A stretch of DNA of 64,000 nucleotides from Gamarada debralockiae (Eukaryota; Ascomycota; Leotiomycetes; Helotiales; Hyphodiscaceae). The translations under genes were made by a program, and so were the position numbers. The notes beneath the pieces are model-generated. The model worked only from the letters and a program-made list of their open reading frames with translations. It did no database searches and was not told the origin of the DNA. The stretch is taken from the NCBI GenBank assembly GCA_002803225.1, contig NXFV01000277.1, positions 24,490 through 88,489 of the forward strand. The letters are read 5' to 3'. Below, one piece after another: positions 58,202 through 64,000 of this stretch; position 1 is the stretch's first letter, and the number at the start of each line of letters is the position of its first letter.

Positions 58202-59028
58202 ATTTCATACCGCTTCCCGATACCCACTTCAAGCGTTAGAGTAGAGCCCCGGGCCAGGCTTTTTTGTTTTCAACCGTAGACCACTTGAGACTTTGACGAA
58301 AGGGAGACTTTGTATTCATAATGCTCACTGGAGCAATCAGAGGATGAAAGCAACTATATATGTCATGTGATATTCATGTGAAATAGGCTTAGCGCGTTGT
58401 CAGATTTTGAATTTCCATAGTTCCCGAGCGCGTGAGACAACCATCACACACCCTCGATGACTCCCATAACACCACCCGCAGAGTGTCACGCAAGCAGAGG
58501 TGTCACGCTGATCCTCACTGAGGAAGCCATGGGCACGATGTCATCGGCGGTGACAAGAACGGATGCTCGCAGGAGGTGGAGAGAAGTGCTCCAAGTGGAA
58601 GCGAATCGCCAAGTCTTAAACACACGCCCCCCGTGTTATTACGCGACATCTTGATTGGTCAGCCCACCCTTCAGGAAATTGCAGCCATAGTGTACACATG
58701 ATGGGATCAAGAACAAATTTCACACGTTATTGCGGTCATTATCCCATTTACTTGCATTAATCACGATGAGGTGGATCGTGATTCAAGAAGCCAAAGTTGG
58801 CCACAGAATCGCGCAGCTCATTACTTGATTCAACACTGTCGCTTCCCTCTGCGTGATTGAAATGGCACGGTGAGAGTGTCCAAATGAGGAGGCGTTGGAG
58901 GCGTAACCAGAGAAGCAAGGTGTGAATTGCCACTTGGCTGGGAAGTACTTTTAAATAAGGACGTGAAACTGGGGCAAGTGGATGCTGGGTTATTGGGGAC
59001 GAGTTTGGCACTCGATATCGTCAAGAGA
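58202..59028. other. Gene-free interval, possible upstream exon space
   Basis: The 3' side of the GH76 gene and 5' side of the flippase. The flippase frame is open back to 58927 without an ATG, so an upstream coding exon could lie here. None was identified with confidence. Confidence 0.45.
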
Positions 59029-62000
59029 ATGGCGCCCGAAAAGCGCTGGAAGGAGCAGACTGGTACCAGGTTTGACGTCGTTGAGAAAGCGAGGGAAGAT
59101 GTTGAGGCTGCCAGCAACCTTGAATCAGCTGGCCGCGGAAGGTCTCTGGGCACAGCTTGGTTTCACCACTTGCATTCAACGATACGACAGCGCAAGAATG
59201 TGAACGTGGAGAGCGCCATTGTGTGGTACAAGGAGATCATACTTCGAGGAGTTCTTCGATTACGTGTCAATTCCCCCAGCAAGGACGGACGTCATATCGA
59301 CCTTGATGCTTCGCGAAATTTCCCTCTCATTGACGAAAGAAGTGGCAAGGAATACATCAGCAACGCCATTCGATCCAGCCGCTACACCATCTGGAACTTC
59401 CTCCCTTGCCAGTTGTGGTTTCAATTTTCGAAGATCGCCAATTTTTACTTTCTTATTGTAGGAATTCTACAGTTGATACCGGGTCTCAGCACTACCGGAA
59501 CATATACGACAATCTTGCCCCTATTGTTCTTCCTGAGCTTTAGTATTGGAAGGGAAGGTTACGATGACTTCCGCCGCTATCGGCTGGACAAGGTGGAGAA
59601 CAGAAGACTCACTCGCGTTCTGTATGGGTACAGACCTGGAGGTGTTGAATGGAACACGCGAAAGACCTGGACAGAAATGGCCCAAAAGCTCTGGGTCGAC
59701 ATGAAGTTCGAGGCCAAGAACTATGGAAGAAAGGGTATCATTGAAGCGACATTGGAAACCCAGGAACGCATCGTAACCTCGGGTACCGAGAAGTCCACTG
59801 CGAAATGTGAAGTTTCTGATTCCGATCCTTGGGCAACTATAAAGTGGATGGATCTCAAGGTTGGAGATATAATTGAGCTTGAGCGGGATGATCAAGTACC
59901 TGCTGATATTATTCTTCTCCATGCCAACGGTCGAGACGGCATTGCTTACATAGAGACCATGGCGCTCGATGGCGAGACCAACCTCAAGCTCAAGCGTCCT
60001 TTAAGTCAACTGGCTAGGCATTGTGGAACCTTGGCAGATATCTCAACCTGCCGTGCGCGCTTTGTGGTTGAGGATCCGAATCGCGATCTGTACCAATTCA
60101 CCGGTAAGGTGACTCTCGACAATGAAACCTTCCCGCTGGCACTGAGCAACATTGTCTGTCGTGGCAGCACCCTACGGAACACACCTCGAGCTATGGGCAT
60201 GGTAATCAACACAGGCGAAGAATGTAAGATCCGCATGAACGCAAGCCACAAACCTCACATCAAGAAACCTGCGATCCAGGCCATGACCAACAGAGTTGTG
60301 ATTCTTCTCACTGTCCTTTTGGTTCTGCTCTCTATCGGCTGCTCCGCCGGATATGAAATTTGGGCAAAAGTCTTTGAAAAGAAGGCGTGGTATTTGGCAG
60401 GGGCTCGTCTTCCCCTGGAAGACATCTCCATTGCTTTCATCATCGAATTCAACAACTTGATCCCACTCGCCCTCTACGTCAGTCTGGAGATTATCAAGTT
60501 CGCACAATTCCTTCTTCTCCAAGACATCGAGATGTATCACGAAGCCTCGAATACACCAACAGTATGCAACACCCAAACTATATTTGAGAATCTTGGTCAG
60601 GTGAATTATATATTGACGGATAAGACTGGAACCCTGACGGAGAACGTTATGCGCTTTCGCAAGATGAGCGTCGCTGGAATAGCATGGCGGCATGATATCT
60701 CTGCTCGTACGAAAACGGTGATTGGGTCTGAACTCGTGCCTCAAATACCTACTCAAAAAGATATCGAAAGCCGACAATGCGCAAAGACATCTCCAACTTC
60801 GTGTAAGGAACTTCCAGTGGTCACTGTTTCGAAAATGCCAGACGATGCAGTGCAAGTTCACCAAAAATCCGAGTTCACAACCGCACAGACTCGGGATGAA
60901 CCTCTGACTTCTGAGCTCCTCGAGTCTCTACGAACGAGCCCACACACAGCCCTTACTCAGAAGGTCAAGACATTTCTGCTCTCTTTGGCCCTCTGCCATA
61001 CGTGTTTCCCCGAAGTTCAAGAAAATGGAGAGATTGGCTTTCAGGCCGAATCTCCCGATGAACTGGCACTGGTAGAAGCTGCCCAAGAGCTTGGCTATCT
61101 CCTCATCGATAGATCGACTCGCTCCATCCATTTATTGACCCATCCTTCCAACACACAGATCGCGATTCAGGAGACTTATGAAGTCTTGCACATTGTTGAG
61201 TTCAGCAGTACCAGAAAACGGATGTCCATCATCGTCAGACTTCCAGATGGCAGGGTCTGTATCTTCTGTAAAGGTGCGGATTCTGTTATACAACACAGAT
61301 TGAAACTCTCGTCTCTGGCACAGGAGAAGGCAGCTCGAGTTGAACACATACATGATGAGCGCGTTCACGAAGAGGCGAATGAAGCAATGCTGCGGAAGAG
61401 CCAAGATCTTGACACTAGGAGTTCATTCAATAGGTCGAGATTGAGTCTGGATCGGCCGTTCATCGAGATAAACCGCAAAGTGTTCGGAAGCAGAGGCATG
61501 AAAAGTACCTCCCTAGGTCCCAATCATGGCGGGTTAGGCCCAGGACTCCCGGAGCGCAAGCATGGAGTATTCGGACATGCACAAGGGACTTTACAAGCAA
61601 CCATCTCTAATGATCCACTCTTACCTACTGAACACAAGCTAGTAAGCAGTGGTCATTCCACCCGTAAGGTAGTAGAGGACCTCGATGAGGGCACAATCTT
61701 TGAACGTTGTTTCCAGCATATCGACGACTTTGCCACCCAAGGCTTACGAACTCTTCTGTATGGCTATCGCTTTATCGACGAAGACGAATACACAACCTGG
61801 AGTGAAGTCTATCATCACGCAACGACGAGTCTCGTCAACCGACAACAGATGATTGAATCTGCAGGTGAAATCATCGAACGGGATTTTGAGCTTGCGGGAG
61901 CCACGGCTATCGAAGACAAGCTGCAGAGCGGTGTTCCTGAGACGGTCGAGAAATTGAGGAGGGCAAATATCAAAATATGGATGCTCACTGGCGATAAAAG

Positions 62001-63335
62001 GGAAACGGCCATCAACATCGCCCATTCGACAAGAATCTGCAAAAGCTACTCCCGCGTGATTATCTTGGACCACCAAAACGACGGTGGAGGACTACAGCAG
62101 CAAATTACTTCAGCGGTTCTCGAGCTGGCAGTAGGAACAGTTGCACACCCCGTTGTTGTCATCGATGGCCGAACCCTCGAGGCAATTGAAATTCAAGGAC
62201 TCACCACGCCCCTCTATGAGCTACTCCTTCAAGTCGATAGCGTAATCTGCTGCCGCGCAACTCCAAGCCAAAAAGCCGCCATGGTCAAAAGCATCCGACA
62301 CAAAGTCCACAACTCCATGACCCTCGCCATCGGGGACGGGGGCAACGACATCGCTATGATACAAGAAGCACATGTTGGGGTTGGGATCAGCGGAAAAGAA
62401 GGACTCCAAGCCGCTCGCGTAGCAGACTACTCGATCGCTCAGTTCCGCTTTCTCCAACGCCTGCTCTTCGTACACGGACACTGGAATTATGTCCGCACTG
62501 CGAAGTACATTCTCTTCACGTTTTGGAAGGAAATGATGTTTTACTCCATCCAGGTGCTGTATCAGAGATGGAATGGATATACGGGGACGAGTCTTTATGA
62601 GAGTGATAGCTTAGCGGTGTGGAATACGCTGTTTACGAGCTTACCCGTTATGCTGCCTGGGATCTTCGAGCAGGACCTCTGCGCTGCGACGCTGCTTGCG
62701 GTGCCGGAGTTGTATGCGTATGGACAAGAGAGCAGAGGGTTCAATATGCGAATCTACGCTGTATGGATGGTTTTTGCTGTGGTTGAGGCGCTGATCATAT
62801 ATTTCATGATCTTTGGTCTGTATGGAACTATTCCGGTCACAGAAGACCAGGGAATTTTTGCCATCGGCGATATGGCGTTCTCTACTTGTGTTGTGTTTAT
62901 TAATATCAAACTCCTGTAAGTCCTCATCTCTAGTTATCCGATCCTCGCTGACAGGAGTTTCCCAGTTTGCTTCAATACCACTATAAAACATGGATCCCCA
63001 TCTTCGGCGCGATGCTCACGATATTCGGGTGGTGGGCGTGGAATCTCTTTCTCTCGGCCATTTACTCCAATTCTGCTGGCCCATATACTGTCTACACTGG
63101 TTTCACGGAACACTTTGGAAAGAGTTTGACCTGGTGGGCTGTTTTGGGGGCTGTGCTTGCTGTAGTGATTGTACTTGAGCTGGGGGTCGATGTGTTGAGG
63201 AGGACGTACTGGCCAACCTTGACCGATCTGTGGCAAGAATTGGAGCAAGATATAGACATTAGGAGAAGAGTGGTGGTGAGTGGTGGTGAGGGGGGGTATG
63301 GATTGGAGTCGTTAGATGATGTATTGAAGATTTGA
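59029..63335 (+). CDS. P4-ATPase phospholipid flippase (Dnf3-like)
   Basis: Moves aminophospholipids to the cytosolic leaflet of Golgi, endosome or plasma membrane. Two exons (59029-62915 and 62966-63335) give 1,418 aa. Motifs: FLPCQLWFQFSKIANFYFLI in TM1-2, LDGETNLKLKR (actuator), DKTGT with the phosphorylated Asp at residue 531, and KGADS for nucleotide binding. MLTGDKRETA and GDGGNDIAMIQEA follow in the hinge and P domain, then six C-terminal membrane segments. TM4 reads IPLALYVSLEIIKF, where most flippases have PISL. The start is the first ATG in frame; the true N-terminus may be longer through an upstream exon. Closest resemblance is to Dnf3, from memory. Confidence 0.94.
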
Positions 63336-64000
63336 TGGATTTTAAAATGGTTCAGCGAGGTATACCCGATCATCTAATGATCTAACCTTCTGAAATATAG
63401 ATCCCATATACAGTTATTTACCTCCACTGCTCCACTGAGACTGTCTACACTCTTCTCGCCTCGAACTGTCTCTGATCAATACCTACATCACTTGGTAATC
63501 CAGACTCGAAACTTCTTCCCATATGAAATTAAATTCATCACAAAGGACAGAACTATAGCCCCCAATTTTCCATTTGTCCACACACTTCCTCGAAACATTT
63601 CGGCCGAGGCTGCTCGCGCAAACTCATCAACGACGCGATAACATCATCAATCCGTCATGAATCCATTTACACAAGCTGAAGACTTTATACGGGCGAATAA
63701 TGGATACCGGCGCTTGAAGATATTCCAACTCGTACAGGGAGATTATTGGAATTATCGGATATTGTGCTAAGTGATCGGTCAAAGTCGTCGATAAAGTGGA
63801 CCAAGTGCTGTGTAGCGCAGGATGAGGTTGAAACTTAAGGTCTTTTCAAGTTCGCGAGCCGGAATTCACTGAAATAAATTCTGGGAATTTAGTTAGCAAA
63901 ATTGTTGATAGCTTAATGCAATGGAGAGTGGGCACCAAAGGCTCTTCAGCGGACCCCTCTTTCCGTTTCGGTTCAAACCCCCCCCCCCCCCCCCCCCCCC
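63336..64000. other. Gene-free right end with terminal poly-C
   Basis: The 3' side of the flippase, then AT-rich sequence without coding frames. Positions 63978-64000 are all C (23 bases), running to the window edge. Confidence 0.6.

Noticed and set aside
63965..63982. GGTTCAAACCC, a B-box-like string
   Set aside because: No tRNA body upstream and it runs into the poly-C end.
1..64000. CRISPR arrays, bacterial operons, ribosome binding sites, rRNA genes
   Set aside because: None seen; the sequence is eukaryotic nuclear DNA with spliced genes.

Overview
The window is nuclear DNA of a filamentous ascomycete (Pezizomycotina). The evidence is short GT-AG introns of about 45-60 bp with CTAAC/CTGAC-type branch sites, several introns per gene, CT-rich promoter tracts, and fungal-specific families: HET, fungal STAND N-terminal domain, 2EXR, GH76 Dfg5/Dcw1, yeast-type amino acid permease and a GPI-anchored aspartic protease. 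A secreted endopolygalacturonase points to a plant-associated species, possibly a leotiomycete; that taxonomic guess is not proven here. Exon boundaries were derived by hand from reading frame and splice signals.

Layout. 1-6.5 kb: the 3' tail of a plus-strand gene, a six-exon endopolygalacturonase (-), a small secreted-type protein (-) and a broken secreted-protein gene (+). 7-11 kb: a frameshifted OrsD-like zinc-finger remnant, then a HET-domain gene split by an intact 1,493-bp LTR element. That element has identical 218-bp LTRs, a 5-bp target duplication, a half-tRNA primer site, a polypurine tract and only a gag gene. 11.5 kb: a 130-bp foldback element. 12.2-15.8 kb: two tandem paralogues with a SAP domain, coiled coil and RRM-like C-terminal module, one intact and one decayed. 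16.3-18.9 kb: mitochondrial processing peptidase beta (-) and succinate dehydrogenase anchor subunit (+), head to head across 274 bp. 19.6-21.7 kb: a third member of the coiled-coil/RRM-like family. 22.5-23.5 kb: a degenerate coiled-coil gene. 23.7-26 kb: gene-poor, with a possible Pol III unit.

26-31 kb: two membrane transporters (amino acid permease and MFS sugar transporter). 32-37 kb: a yapsin-like GPI aspartic protease and a 2EXR protein. 37.6-41.2 kb: a large membrane-anchored FN3/coiled-coil protein. 43.4-45.8 kb: lipin-type phosphatidate phosphatase. 47.1-48.6 kb: a fourth, more divergent coiled-coil/module gene with N-terminal tandem repeats. 48.6-51.5 kb: gene-free. 51.6-54.2 kb: a dynamin-family GTPase. 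54.8-56 kb: a decayed fungal STAND N-terminal gene. 56.5-58.2 kb: GH76 cell-wall mannosidase. 59-63.3 kb: P4-ATPase lipid flippase. The window ends in a run of 23 C.

Conserved housekeeping genes (mitochondrial import and respiration, lipid synthesis and flipping, cell wall) alternate with accessory blocks. In these, non-self-recognition genes (HET, STAND) have decayed or been hit by a transposon. The most interesting unexplained item is the dispersed gene family (12.2, 14.2, 19.6 and 47.1 kb). Its members share a coiled coil, an intron at the same place just after the coil, and a C-terminal module with an RNP1-like VRADxTGYF core.
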